From Thermoanaerobaculia bacterium (GTDB lineage Bacteria > Acidobacteriota > Thermoanaerobaculia > Multivoradales > J023): a DNA stretch of 64,000 bases. Of the stretch, positions 1-9,752 are shown piece after piece. Every line of letters starts with the position of its first letter. The stretch's first letter is position 1. Under the pieces are notes generated by a model. It made no database searches. It saw only the letters and a program-made list of their open reading frames with translations, and was not told the DNA's origin. The position numbers and the translations under genes were made by a program. Location of the stretch: NCBI GenBank assembly GCA_030431255.1, contig JAUIJL010000017.1, positions 124,001-188,000 of the forward strand. The letters are read 5' to 3'.

Positions 1-162
1 CGCTTTTAAGATCGTTCCGTCTACCTCTACGCCGTTGAGGACGCGATCGCCTTCTCGGGCTCTCGTACCCTTCTCCCCGGCATAGGCATCTCCGGCACAA
101 AGGGATACGGCCAAGAGCAACGCGAGGCAGCTACCGCTCAGCTGGATGTTGCGATCGATCAC
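1..162 (-). CDS. Secreted protein, N-terminal fragment cut by window edge
   Basis: An open frame starts with GTG at 160-162 and stays open to base 1, giving 54 codons. The first residues read as a signal peptide: a short polar start, then a hydrophobic core ALLLAVSL and a small-residue end near AGDAYAG. An AGAGAGGACG ribosome binding site lies just upstream of the GTG. The start is 18 bases downstream of the stop of the trypsin-like protease gene on the same strand, so the two are probably cotranscribed. The mature part seen (EKGTRAREGDRVLNG) is too short to assign. The function is unknown. Confidence 0.6.
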   Translation of the reverse strand, partial: MIDRNIQLSGSCLALLLAVSLCAGDAYAGEKGTRAREGDRVLNGVEVDGTILKA

Positions 163-180
163 TTTTTCGTCCTCTCTAAA

Positions 181-1500
181 TCAGGGTAGGTTCCCGAGCC
201 ATTGTTTGACGTCTTGGGTGTCAACCGACGTGTAGATCCCCCCAGAGCCACAATATCGCTCGCTCCCGTCGGGGATCTTGCGCGAGGTGATGCCCGCCAA
301 GCGGTAGCTTCCTTTCTCGACATCGAGGGTCAAAAGCGGGCCTCCGCTGTCGCCTTCACAGGTGTCGACCGCCGTGCCCTTCGGATTTCGCGCGATGTAC
401 TCGTGCCCGGCCAAACAACCGGAACGCTCGCTGTCTTCGTTGGAGCAGAGCTCGGCTTTGAGCGTAGCGAGCCGCTTCACGCCTCCGGAGCTCGAATGAT
501 CGCTGGCCCCGAAGCCGACGATGAGCCCATGAGACTCCAGGGAGCCGACCCCTTCTCGCCATGGGAAAGCGAAAGGGCTCAGCATCTCGGGCTTGTATTG
601 GGTGCGAACCACGGCTAGGTCGAGGGCGCGCTCTCCTCCGGGCGCATCCTCTCGACAGTAGCCCTCATGGAATCGATCCACTCGATCGCTCAGCTGCGTT
701 CTGTGGCTCCAACCGATATCCGTGGCGTCACCGGCGACTGTTGAGGTGCCGAAAAAGAGCTCGCTCAAGGGCTCGTCGCAAGTGCAATGGGCGGCGGTCA
801 GCACCTTGCCGTCGCCCAAATAGACCCCTGAGCAGACGGGCTTGCTGTCCCTCAGTAGGGCGACGACGAACGGAAAAGAATAACTCAAGCGAAAATAGTC
901 CGCGCCCAGGAATTTGAGCAGCGCGACGATGGATTCCGGGGGCGGTCCAGCTTGAGTTTCGCCGGAAGACTGCGGTGGCGTGATGCCGGCTGCCGGATCC
1001 GATGGCCCGCAGACGGCGTTCGGGCCGCATAGGAGCTCAAGGCCATCCAGCTGAATGGGAGCCTCCTTCGGCTTGATCAACGGAGGTTCCGGTCCCTGAA
1101 ATTTTGGATAGACGAGGTTTCTGTTCCGGGTGATCCGCGCTAGGTCGTAGTAAATTTGCAGATTGTTTCTTCTGGAATAGATTTCCTCAGTCAGACGGCG
1201 TTGAATTTCGAAGCGGGAAAGGGCGCCGTGGTTGTTGATGATGACGTCGTCACGGTCCCACTCATGGTAGGAAAGTCCGTAGTCGGAGCTCTCGAGCCCT
1301 TTCTCACCGCGGCCACCAAGACCATCTCCGCGGCCGCCGCCACCGAGACCGTCTCCACCTCCGCCGACACCGGCCGATCCACCGGCAGCTCCCCCTCCGC
1401 TTCCGCCGGCTTGTGCCCAAGCCGCCCAAGCTCCAAAGACCCAGAGCAACCCGATCACTCCATAAATTCCGAGTTTGCCGACCTTGGTCCTTGCTCGCAT
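181..1500 (-). CDS. Trypsin-like (S1) secreted serine protease
   Basis: A 439-aa protein. The internal ATG at 1500 is preferred over a longer frame because it has a GGGAG site just upstream and opens a signal peptide (KVGKLGIYGVIGLLWVFGAW). A glycine-rich linker follows (about residues 30-65). The C-terminal half is a chymotrypsin-fold domain with the full catalytic triad: His in LTAAHC, Asp in ALDLAVV and Ser in CEGDSGGP. The Asp before the GDSGGP block region (DTCEGDSGG) fits the usual S1 layout; substrate preference cannot be fixed by eye. The roughly 150-residue segment between linker and protease domain matches no family I know. It acts outside the cytoplasm and is probably cotranscribed with the secreted protein at 1-162. 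Confidence 0.9.
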   Translation of the reverse strand: MRARTKVGKLGIYGVIGLLWVFGAWAAWAQAGGSGGGAAGGSAGVGGGGDGLGGGGRGDGLGGRGEKGLESSDYGLSYHEWDRDDVIINNHGALSRFEIQRRLTEEIYSRRNNLQIYYDLARITRNRNLVYPKFQGPEPPLIKPKEAPIQLDGLELLCGPNAVCGPSDPAAGITPPQSSGETQAGPPPESIVALLKFLGADYFRLSYSFPFVVALLRDSKPVCSGVYLGDGKVLTAAHCTCDEPLSELFFGTSTVAGDATDIGWSHRTQLSDRVDRFHEGYCREDAPGGERALDLAVVRTQYKPEMLSPFAFPWREGVGSLESHGLIVGFGASDHSSSGGVKRLATLKAELCSNEDSERSGCLAGHEYIARNPKGTAVDTCEGDSGGPLLTLDVEKGSYRLAGITSRKIPDGSERYCGSGGIYTSVDTQDVKQWLGNLP

Positions 1501-1714
1501 CTCCCGCTCTCCCCTTTTCGTTTTTTCTTGTCCTCCTAAGCAGCGCAGACCATCACCGAAATCCACCACGGCTTGCCTGGATTTCGGGATGCTGGATCAG
1601 CTCGGGCAAGGCAGGGGAACCCATGGGCGCCAATGCTGAATTTGGCGCTACCCTCGTAGTCGGCGGGAAAGGTGGAGGCCTTGCGGCCCCCGCTGCAGGC
1701 CGCCGGCGCCTGAT
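1501..1714. other. Intergenic gap between protease and ATPase genes
   Basis: About 214 bases with no credible gene. A small inverted repeat GCGCCAA (1627-1633) / TTGGCGC (1642-1648) could end transcription of the ATPase operon, although no T-run follows. The promoter of the protease gene must lie here or just inside; I see no convincing match. Confidence 0.4.
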
Positions 1715-4700
1715 TCAGCTCACGGGTTTAATCAATCCTGTGGTGTCGATTTTGCTCAGGGATTCCACCAGGTCCTTGAGGTGGTCCAGGCTCTTCAGGG
1801 TGCGGTCCAGGTGGGCGGAGATCTTACGATCCTCCAGGTTGACGAATTTCATGTGCCGACCCAGGCCTTGGACCAGGGGCAGCAGATTTTCGTCCACCGC
1901 TTGTGCCAGCTCGCCGAAGAGCTCCACCACGCCGCTGGGCAAGGTCTGCACCACCTGGGCACCCCTCGGAGCCTCTGCCACGGCGCGCAGGGTTTGATCC
2001 AGGCGGTCGAGGTACGGCGATAGGTCCGGACCGGCTGCGGGCGGCGCGCCGGCCGAAGCGGGGGCTCCAGGCACCGCAGGCACGGTAGGCACCGCAGGCG
2101 CAGCAGGTTGGGCCTTCTGACCCGTGACCACCAGCTCGGTGAGCTTCTCCAACACGCCGTCGAGGCGATCCGTGACCTCGCGGCCCGATCCCTCTGCCGG
2201 GGCGGTCGCTTTGGCGGCCTTGCTCGCCGCCTGGGCGATTTTGGTTTGCTGGGAGTGCAATGCGCCGAGGCCTTCGAGGGTCTTGCGCAGGTGGTCCACA
2301 TACGGCTCGAGGGCCTGGGCCAGCTCCGGCCCGAGCTGGATGTCCACCGCTCCCGGCGACGCCGCGGCATCGCCGCCCCGGCTCGCGGCTGCTTTGGCGG
2401 TTTCGGCCAGGGCTTTGGCGGTCGCCGACGCGGCTTCGCTTTGGGCAGCCACCAAGGCTTGGGCGCGCTCGCCGGCCTGCTCGGTGGCTTTGAGGATCGC
2501 CCGGTCGATGTCTGACAGGCGGTCGGACATGAGGCCCAGCTGACCCAACATGCGGACCGCAGGATCCTCGTCGGAGCCGCCCATGGCTTGAACCCGGGCG
2601 AAACCCCGTTTGATTTCGTCCCAACGCTCCGCCTGCTTCTCGGTCAAGGTGCCGCGCAGCTCGCCGAGCTTGAGCAGATTGGCCTCGGCGCCGGTGGTCA
2701 AGGTTTGAGCCTCGCCGGCGTAGTGATCGTCGATCAGGGCTTCCAGCTCCTTCTCGTTCATCACCGACACGACTTTTTCGGCCAGCTTATTCATGTTGCG
2801 ATAGGAGCCCTGGAGCTGGAAGCGAGGCTCCGTGCGGAAGGCGTCGTCCTGGGCGGCGGACTCGATATATTGTTGATTGACCCGCAGCACCACCTCTTGG
2901 ATGCGTAACATTTTTTTCAACACTGAAAGGATTTCTTCCAGCTCCACGCCGGAATAGTCGTGGCTCAGCTGATCCGCTTGAATGGGCTCTCCCTGGGCCA
3001 TTTTCACCAACAGGCCGACGTCCGCCGGCTCGCGGGTGGTGAGCGGAGCCAGCACCGAATTCGAGGTCAGGGAGTTCTCGATGTAAGAGAGGGCGAAGAC
3101 GTCGTCCTTGCCTTCCAAGATGTCGCCCAGATTGTAGGTGTCGGCACGGTTCGCCAACATGTCGGGAATTTGGAAGGCCTCGCCGCTTTCCGTATAGGGA
3201 TTGCCCGCCATGCACACGGCAAAACGCTTGCCCTTCATGTCGTAGGTGCGGGTACGGCCGTTCCACACACCCTCGATCCGGCGCTGGGCGTCACACAAGG
3301 AAATAAACTTTTGCAGCAGCTCGGGGTGGGTGTGCTGGATGTCGTCCAGGTAGAGCAAGACGTTGTTGCCCATTTCCAGCGCGAAATTAATTTTCTCCAC
3401 CTCTTGTCGGGCCGTGGCGTTGGGCGCCTCTTCCGGATCCAACGACATGACGCCGTGGCCCAGGGCCGGGCCGTTGACCTTGACGAAGACTTGCCCGAGA
3501 CGGTTGGCGATATATTCCATCAGGGTGGTTTTGCCGTAGCCGGGGGGAGAGATGAGCAGCAACAGACCCATTTGATCCGTGCGTTTGCCCTCGCCGACGG
3601 TGCCCATCTGCTTGGCGAGATTGTCGCCGATGATCGGTAGATAGACCTCGCTGATCAGTCGATTGCGGACAAAGGCGGACATCACCTTGGGTTTGTACTC
3701 GCCGAGCCGCAGCTCTTCCCGGCGCCGCTCCAAGAGGCGATGTCTGGCCTGTTGAAAGGCTCGGAAACCCGGTACCCGCTGGTGGCGATAGGCGGTGAGG
3801 CGAGACAGCATCTCGTCGAGGCGCAGGGACATGTTGCGGCCCTCGACCCGCGGGTGCTGACCTAATAGACCTTCGACAATCTTGCCCTGCAAAGCGCTCG
3901 ACGTGGTGCGTTCGAGGCGACGCTCGGTGATCATCAACACCACCGCCTCGTCGAGGCTCGGCCGCAGATCCGCGAGCTTGCCCTCGCCCAGCATCTCGCT
4001 GTGCCCGGCGTCGAGGAAAGCTTGCACCCACGCCCGGGCCAAGTGATAGCGCTCGCTCAGATCGTCGGACAGCTCTTGGAGATCCTCCTCGAAATCCCGA
4101 CGGCTCTGGTGCAGGTCTAGGTATTGGAAGAAGGCGTCCCGCAGCTGCTCGGCCTCGGCGCTGGTGACGAAGGCGACGGGATGTTTGGACAGCTCCTCGA
4201 AGAGGTAGTCGGCGCTCAACCGAGCCTCTTCTTTGGGGGTCTCGATGCCGAGGCCGTCGAGGAAGGGGATCATGGCTTCGGTGAGCTCGTCCACCAGCCG
4301 GACGATGGCCGGGCTGTGGGCGAAGGCCGAGCGCAGACGGCTAAGGCTGCGGCTTCGACGCTCCCATTGCACCCGCGCGGTTTGCTCGGGGAAGAACGCC
4401 CAGAAGAGACAGGCCAGGGACCTTGGACGGGGCGCGAAACGTAGCAGACCGGCGGTGGTGTAGAGGCTGACCAATTGCTCCAAGATGAGCGCTGCGTCCT
4501 GGTCGTGCAGACCCCGCTCGTAGCCTTCGTCGTAGCGCTCGGAGATGTACTCGCGCACCACGGGCAGCAGGCCGGCTTTTTCGTTCTCGGCGCCTTCGAG
4601 AATCGCTTGTTGCAAGGCATGGAGGGAGAGCCCGTTTTTCTCCTGCTCGGCGTCGGCGAGCAAGCACGCCGCCAGATACTCCCCGCGGTAGACCGCCGGG

Positions 4701-7486
4701 GTCTCCGACACCAGGAGCTGATCCCAATAGTCGCGGGTCTTCTGGAAGCTCTCATCGTCCACCCGGGCGTGGAAATCCGTGCCCGTGAGGTGAAAGGCCA
4801 TCACCGTGTCGCCGTCGCGATCGGTTTGCGGCACCATGGTCAGGTCGAAAGCCTGGGTGTTGACCGAGAAGCGATGGCGCCCGAAGCGGATGATGTCGGC
4901 GCCCGATTCGTAGATGTCGGCGCGATCCCGTTGGGAGCGTGCCGCTTCCTCGCGGGCGGTTTTGAGCTTGGAATCGAGCTCGTCCGCCTTGACGCTATCC
5001 CCTAGATCGCGCAGGTCTTTGGACAGATCCCGCAGCTTGGCGACCATGGCGTCGCCGACGAAATAGGCGTTCAGGGCATCGGCGTCTTCCAGGCTCGCCG
5101 AGCGTCGACGAATGCCGTCGAGGATGCGCTCGGCCGCTTGCAGCAAACGCCCGGCCTTGCGCTGACGCTCGTCCATGAGGTTCTGCTTCTTGGAGCTGAA
5201 CGCCTCGTAGATGTCCTCGCGCTTGGTCGACAGCTGATCCAAGAACTCATCGAATTCGCCGAATCGACCCTCGAGCTCTTCGAGCTGGAGCAGGAGCTTG
5301 GAGAGCTGCTCGTCGCATTTCTCCGGGCTGTCGGCCATGGCCAAGCCGCCGGATACGCTTTGGCCGAGCAGCTGGAATTGGGCGCCGAACTCGGCCCGGC
5401 CCTCGGTGGACAACAGCTCCTTGCGCCGCGCCTCGGCGATCGCCCGACCGCGGTTGAGGGCCGCCAGCACCTCGGCGATGCCTTCGAGGATGCCCGTGCG
5501 CTGGGTGGGGTCGGCGATGTCGAGCCCGCCGATGATCTCGGTGAGCATTTCGAGACCCCGGCCGATCTCCTCCAACCGCTCGGCGATCGGCGCGGCGTCG
5601 GTGGTTTTCTCCACCGACTCCACCAGATTGACTTGCTCGTCGATCTCGTCGTGGTAGGGCTGCAAGGCCTCCGGATCGAGCAGGAACTCGACGGTTTCCG
5701 CCGACAGCTCTTCGAGCTTCTTCACCAAGCGATCTTCGAGGGCGTCGACCCGCTCGAGGTCCATGTAGCGCAGCTCTTTCAAGCTGATCAGCTTGCCCCG
5801 TTGGGTGCGCAGCTCCGCCAGGGCGCGCACGAAGGGGTCGACGGTTTCCCGTGGCTCGGAGCGCAGGCGGTGGAAGAGGGCTTCTATCTCTTCTTCGGCC
5901 TTTTCCAGGGATTCCACCGCCCGGGCGCGGATCGCTTGGACCTTCTGGAACTCGCCGACGATCAGGTCGGCGGTCTCGCGTACCTTGGTCAGGGGCTCGT
6001 CCAAATCGCCGACGTCGTCGGAGGAAAGCCAATAGTAGGCGTCGGCCATGCGCACGGTGGAAGCGATCAGGTCTTCGAATCCCTGAACCGAGGGCGCTTG
6101 GTCGATCGCTACCCGGCTGACGCTCAGCGCATCGGAGATGCCGCGCACCAGCTCCGCGTTGCCGACCTTTTCCAAAAAGCTGCCGCCGGTGGGTGCTTGG
6201 GCGGCGAATTCGTCGGATACGTAGGGGGTTTGCCACAGCTGCATGGGGTGCACGCGGGTGGCCTCGTCGTTGGTAGAGCGGAAAATCACCAGCTTGCCGT
6301 CGTTGAACAACGTCATGCCGTGGCAGTGGATCGGGTTCTGGACTTCCTTGCGGATGAGGTTGTAGTTGAGCAGGATCGAACGGCCTTCGAGGCGTTCATG
6401 GAATACGTAGAGCACGTCCTCACCGTTGGGCGAGCGGATCACGCGTTTGAAGTGCATGTCCTCCACCGTGCCTTCGAAGGTCTTGGTGGTGCCGTCCTGG
6501 AGGTAGTAGCCGCCGGGGAAAATGAGGCCGTGGTCCTCGGGCAGGCTTTGGCAAGCCTGGCCGATGGCATCGATGCGGTCGACCTTCTGGGTCCGGGTGT
6601 TGAACACCAGGTACCGCCACACGGTTTCGTTGTAGGGCAGCACCTTCATCACGATCAGGCTGCCCAGCTCGGCGTAGAAAATCTTGGCGTCGGCGAGGCT
6701 TTGGTGAGGCTCGTCCACGTCCTCGCGATAGATACCCTGGCCGTCCTCGGTGTTGTCCTCCACCTTGACCGTCAGGTCTCCACCGACGGTTTCCACGAAG
6801 ACCTTGTCGAGAATCGAAACGTGGGGGTGGCGACCCAAGACGTGGTGGTCGCGGGTGGTTTCAACCCACTCGAAATCGTGAGACGGCGGCAGCACGTCGT
6901 CACGCTCGCCCCGATTGTCGATGTAAGTGGCTTTGCCGTCAGGGGTCAGGGCCCAACGGAAAACCTTGATGTCCTCCAGGGAGTTGCCGGTCTGGAAGAT
7001 CGCCAAGAGCTTGCCGTCGACCTTGCGCAGCTGGAGCAGCTGGGTGTCTTTGTAATATTTGTAGAGCTCTTGGAACTCGGTCAGAAATTTCTTTTCGCTC
7101 AGAAAGTTGCGCGGGTCGTCGCCGGCGACGGATTCGAAGGTGAAACCGCCGGAGTCGTTCTCGCTGAAGGTGTGGAGGCTGAAGACGTCCTCCACCTTGA
7201 TTTCCGTGCGCAAGCCGAGAAAGACGTTGTAACCGAACAACATCAGGTCGCCCACGGTTTGGATATCCCGCGGCACGCAATTGTTCTCGGTGCGGATCCG
7301 CTCGTTGCCGATCACCGTCATTTCGGTGCCACCGAACAGCTCGAGACGCTGCTGGTTCAGGCTTTCGGCGCGAGTCCGCAAGCTCTTGGCGTGCTCTTCG
7401 AGCCGCGCCTTGAGGATTTCGTAAGTTCCCTGCTCGATGTTGTGGCCCGCCTTGGGGCTTTCTTGGGGATCGGTGTCGTTGCTCAT
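1715..7486 (-). CDS. Large DUF3686-AAA ATPase ('DNA repair ATPase' type)
   Basis: A 1923-aa protein. The N-terminal third (about 1-450) is beta-rich and reads like the DUF3686 domain, the conserved front part of proteins labelled ATPases involved in DNA repair. A long helical, Glu/Arg/Leu-rich stretch follows (about 450-850). The AAA module carries Walker A SPPGYGKTT (Lys1319) and Walker B NVLLYLDDIQ (about 1375). The C-terminal 350 residues are Ala/Pro-rich with helices and low-complexity linkers. Family proteins of this type occur beside flotillin and YqiJ-like membrane genes, as here, so a membrane-linked remodelling role is as likely as DNA repair. It is the last gene of the cassette and is separated from the flotillin gene by 181 bases and a hairpin. 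Confidence 0.8.
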   Translation of the reverse strand: MSNDTDPQESPKAGHNIEQGTYEILKARLEEHAKSLRTRAESLNQQRLELFGGTEMTVIGNERIRTENNCVPRDIQTVGDLMLFGYNVFLGLRTEIKVEDVFSLHTFSENDSGGFTFESVAGDDPRNFLSEKKFLTEFQELYKYYKDTQLLQLRKVDGKLLAIFQTGNSLEDIKVFRWALTPDGKATYIDNRGERDDVLPPSHDFEWVETTRDHHVLGRHPHVSILDKVFVETVGGDLTVKVEDNTEDGQGIYREDVDEPHQSLADAKIFYAELGSLIVMKVLPYNETVWRYLVFNTRTQKVDRIDAIGQACQSLPEDHGLIFPGGYYLQDGTTKTFEGTVEDMHFKRVIRSPNGEDVLYVFHERLEGRSILLNYNLIRKEVQNPIHCHGMTLFNDGKLVIFRSTNDEATRVHPMQLWQTPYVSDEFAAQAPTGGSFLEKVGNAELVRGISDALSVSRVAIDQAPSVQGFEDLIASTVRMADAYYWLSSDDVGDLDEPLTKVRETADLIVGEFQKVQAIRARAVESLEKAEEEIEALFHRLRSEPRETVDPFVRALAELRTQRGKLISLKELRYMDLERVDALEDRLVKKLEELSAETVEFLLDPEALQPYHDEIDEQVNLVESVEKTTDAAPIAERLEEIGRGLEMLTEIIGGLDIADPTQRTGILEGIAEVLAALNRGRAIAEARRKELLSTEGRAEFGAQFQLLGQSVSGGLAMADSPEKCDEQLSKLLLQLEELEGRFGEFDEFLDQLSTKREDIYEAFSSKKQNLMDERQRKAGRLLQAAERILDGIRRRSASLEDADALNAYFVGDAMVAKLRDLSKDLRDLGDSVKADELDSKLKTAREEAARSQRDRADIYESGADIIRFGRHRFSVNTQAFDLTMVPQTDRDGDTVMAFHLTGTDFHARVDDESFQKTRDYWDQLLVSETPAVYRGEYLAACLLADAEQEKNGLSLHALQQAILEGAENEKAGLLPVVREYISERYDEGYERGLHDQDAALILEQLVSLYTTAGLLRFAPRPRSLACLFWAFFPEQTARVQWERRSRSLSRLRSAFAHSPAIVRLVDELTEAMIPFLDGLGIETPKEEARLSADYLFEELSKHPVAFVTSAEAEQLRDAFFQYLDLHQSRRDFEEDLQELSDDLSERYHLARAWVQAFLDAGHSEMLGEGKLADLRPSLDEAVVLMITERRLERTTSSALQGKIVEGLLGQHPRVEGRNMSLRLDEMLSRLTAYRHQRVPGFRAFQQARHRLLERRREELRLGEYKPKVMSAFVRNRLISEVYLPIIGDNLAKQMGTVGEGKRTDQMGLLLLISPPGYGKTTLMEYIANRLGQVFVKVNGPALGHGVMSLDPEEAPNATARQEVEKINFALEMGNNVLLYLDDIQHTHPELLQKFISLCDAQRRIEGVWNGRTRTYDMKGKRFAVCMAGNPYTESGEAFQIPDMLANRADTYNLGDILEGKDDVFALSYIENSLTSNSVLAPLTTREPADVGLLVKMAQGEPIQADQLSHDYSGVELEEILSVLKKMLRIQEVVLRVNQQYIESAAQDDAFRTEPRFQLQGSYRNMNKLAEKVVSVMNEKELEALIDDHYAGEAQTLTTGAEANLLKLGELRGTLTEKQAERWDEIKRGFARVQAMGGSDEDPAVRMLGQLGLMSDRLSDIDRAILKATEQAGERAQALVAAQSEAASATAKALAETAKAAASRGGDAAASPGAVDIQLGPELAQALEPYVDHLRKTLEGLGALHSQQTKIAQAASKAAKATAPAEGSGREVTDRLDGVLEKLTELVVTGQKAQPAAPAVPTVPAVPGAPASAGAPPAAGPDLSPYLDRLDQTLRAVAEAPRGAQVVQTLPSGVVELFGELAQAVDENLLPLVQGLGRHMKFVNLEDRKISAHLDRTLKSLDHLKDLVESLSKIDTTGLIKPVS

Positions 7487-7592
7487 GAAATCAAATCCGT
7501 GCGTGCTGACCTACGGTTGAGGGCTGGAAAGCGAAACTAGCGGCAGCGAGCGTCCATTCGGAGCCGTCGGGTCCGAATCGGGATCTAGGAAT

Positions 7593-7606
7593 CCGTGCCT
7601 GGCAAC
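7593..7606. repeat. Degenerate copy of the GTGCCTGGCAC palindrome
   Basis: CCGTGCCTGGCAAC lies between the flotillin and ATPase genes. It is one base off the palindrome that is expanded inside the CHAT gene near 20300 and found again at 29918 and 50444. Confidence 0.5.
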
Positions 7607-7625
7607 AGATTCCGCGAGATCACCG

Positions 7626-7659
7626 GACGCCGCTCCAACCGGTTGGGCGGAGCGGCGTC
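7626..7659 (-). terminator. Strong intercistronic hairpin after flotillin gene
   Basis: GACGCCGCTCC (7626-7636) pairs perfectly with GGAGCGGCGTC (7649-7659) across a 12-base loop, starting 9 bases past the flotillin stop. No T-run follows on the minus strand, so it may be an attenuator or mRNA-stabilising hairpin that separates expression of flotillin from the ATPase. Confidence 0.55.
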
Positions 7660-7667
7660 GGCTCAAG

Positions 7668-9719
7668 CTATTTCTCCCAAAGATCCCCCAAGGGGGTGTT
7701 GTCCAGGTCGAGCTGGCGGGCGGCGTCCAACAATTGTTTGAGCTGGGCTTGCTTGGTGCCTTTGGCGCTGCCGATCAATCCGGCCAGGAAGGACGACAGG
7801 GTCAAGTTGGCCACGTCTTCAGATTCCACACCGCTGAGCACGTCGCGCAAGTCGTTGGTGAAGCTGGACTTGCCGGAGAGATAGTCCTTGAGCAGCTTCT
7901 GGCTGGTCTGGCTCTTGTCGACAAAGGCGTCGGCCGCCTTGCCCAGGCTGATGGAGTTGACCAAGCGATCGAAGAACACGCTCTCGCCACCGACGATGTC
8001 GATCTTGGCATTCTCCAAGCCGGTGGCGACCACCGTGGCTTGGGCCTCGGCGATGTCCTTCTGAGCTTGCAGCGCCGCCAATTGAACTTCTTTGTCCATC
8101 TCCAGGCGCAATCGGTATTCCTCGTGGTCCCGGGCTTGCTCGTCGAGCACCTTCATGGACTCGGCCTTGGCCGCCAGGCCCTCGGCCTCGCCCTTCAGGC
8201 GCTCGCGAATGGCCTCGCCTTCGGATACGCCCTTTTGACGCAACACCTCGGCTTCCGCTTGACCCTTCTTCTGCAAGACCTCGGCGTCGCGCTCGCCCAC
8301 CTCGGCCTCGGCGAAGCCTTGCTTGCGATAGGCCTCCGCATTGGCCTCTTTGACCCGCACCTCCGCCAAACCCACCTTCTCGATGGCCGCGGCGTCGGCT
8401 TCTTTTACTTGCACGTCCGCCAAGCCGGTGGCCGCGTGCTCGGCCTTGATGCCTTCGGCCCGTCGGATTTTCGCCTGGGCCTCTTTGTCGGCCACCGCCA
8501 AGGCGGCCTCCGCCAGGGTCAGGTCCTCTTTGGCCTTGTGCTTGGAAGCTTGCTCCGCCGCCTCCGCCGCTTTGATGTCCTTGACCAGCCGCTCTTGGGC
8601 CTCGGCCTCGGCGCCGATGATCTTCGATTCCTTGGTTCGTTTCGCCTCTTCCACCAGGCGTAGGCGTTTGATCGCCTCTTCCTCTTCGGCCACGGTTTTA
8701 TCAACCGCCACCCGCTCGCGCACCACGTTGGCGATTTCCCGCTTCTCGTGCTCGACCTCTTTGTCCTTGGCGATGGTCTGCAGGGTGACCTCGCGCTCGC
8801 GGGCCACCACCTCGATCTGCCGCTCTTTCTCCACCCGCTCGGTTTCGACGGCGATCACCCGCTCGCGATTCTTTTCCGCGACCTGGATTTCCCGCATGCG
8901 GTTTTCTTCTTGAATGCCCACAGCCTCGTCGGCCTTGATGCGCGCGGTTTCCGCTTTGAGCCGTTCCTCGGCTTGCACCTTGAGGGTTTCCGCTTGCTCC
9001 CGGGCTTGCACGGATTCGATCTCGCGTTTCTGGCGCGACTCGGCGTCCGCCTGCTGGCGTTCCAGCTCGAGAATCGTCTCCCGGGCTTCCACGTCCTGCT
9101 TTTTGATTTCTTTCTCTTCGTTGCGCTTCCACTCGTTGGTGTGGATGTGCTGCTGGGCGGTCAGCTCGGTGATCTTGCGGATGCCCTGAGCATCGAGGAT
9201 GTTGTGCTCGTCGAGCTTGGAAAGCGGAGTTTGCTCCAAGTAATCGATGGCGCAATCTTCCAGGCTGTACCCGTTGAGATCGGTGCCGATCACCTCGATG
9301 ATCATGTCCCGGAACTCGTTGCGTTTGGTGTAGAGATCCTCGAAGTCGAGCTTCTTACCGGCGGTTTTGAGCGCCTCGGAGAATTTGGCGGCGAAAAGGG
9401 TCTCCAAATGACCCTGATTCGAGGCGCGGTCACAACCGATGGCTTGGGCGACCTTGATCACGTCCTCAACGGTTTTGTTGACGCGCACAAAGAACGTCAC
9501 CTTGATGTCGGCGCGAATATTGTCGCGGCAAATCAGGCCGTCGGATCCGCTACGATCGATTTCGATCGTTTTTACCGAGATATCCATGAACTCGAGTTTG
9601 TGGATCACCGGGAATACAATCGCGCCGGTGAAGAAAACCTTAGGCTCTGGATCCCCGATCCGGGTACGAATCAATGCTTTGCCCTGCTCCGTTTTGATCA
9701 GGCCGATACCGATACCCAT
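7668..9719 (-). CDS. Flotillin-like SPFH protein without N-terminal membrane segment
   Basis: A 683-aa protein. Residues 1-170 form an SPFH/Band 7 domain (ALIRTRIGD, FMDISVKTIEI, VEDVIKVAQAIG). A very long charged coiled coil rich in Glu/Ala/Lys/Arg follows (about 185-560) with repeated EKxGxAEVRVKEA and GxAEAEV blocks typical of flotillins. The C-terminal 100 residues are helical. Most flotillins begin with a hydrophobic segment or hairpin; this one begins directly with the SPFH fold, so membrane binding would need the YqiJ-like partner or acylation. An AAGGAG site precedes the ATG. It lies 33 bases after a truncated copy of itself. It probably scaffolds membrane microdomains together with the OB-fold protein. 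Confidence 0.88.
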   Translation of the reverse strand: MGIGIGLIKTEQGKALIRTRIGDPEPKVFFTGAIVFPVIHKLEFMDISVKTIEIDRSGSDGLICRDNIRADIKVTFFVRVNKTVEDVIKVAQAIGCDRASNQGHLETLFAAKFSEALKTAGKKLDFEDLYTKRNEFRDMIIEVIGTDLNGYSLEDCAIDYLEQTPLSKLDEHNILDAQGIRKITELTAQQHIHTNEWKRNEEKEIKKQDVEARETILELERQQADAESRQKREIESVQAREQAETLKVQAEERLKAETARIKADEAVGIQEENRMREIQVAEKNRERVIAVETERVEKERQIEVVAREREVTLQTIAKDKEVEHEKREIANVVRERVAVDKTVAEEEEAIKRLRLVEEAKRTKESKIIGAEAEAQERLVKDIKAAEAAEQASKHKAKEDLTLAEAALAVADKEAQAKIRRAEGIKAEHAATGLADVQVKEADAAAIEKVGLAEVRVKEANAEAYRKQGFAEAEVGERDAEVLQKKGQAEAEVLRQKGVSEGEAIRERLKGEAEGLAAKAESMKVLDEQARDHEEYRLRLEMDKEVQLAALQAQKDIAEAQATVVATGLENAKIDIVGGESVFFDRLVNSISLGKAADAFVDKSQTSQKLLKDYLSGKSSFTNDLRDVLSGVESEDVANLTLSSFLAGLIGSAKGTKQAQLKQLLDAARQLDLDNTPLGDLWEK

Positions 9720-9752
9720 ATTCTGCTCCTTGCTGAAAGCTCGATCAGTGGT

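Noticed and set aside
5138-7540. An 800-codon plus-strand open frame opposite the ATPase gene
   Set aside because: It is the antisense of a clearly conserved ATPase gene and has no recognisable domain, signal peptide or ribosome binding site. High GC keeps the antisense frame open.
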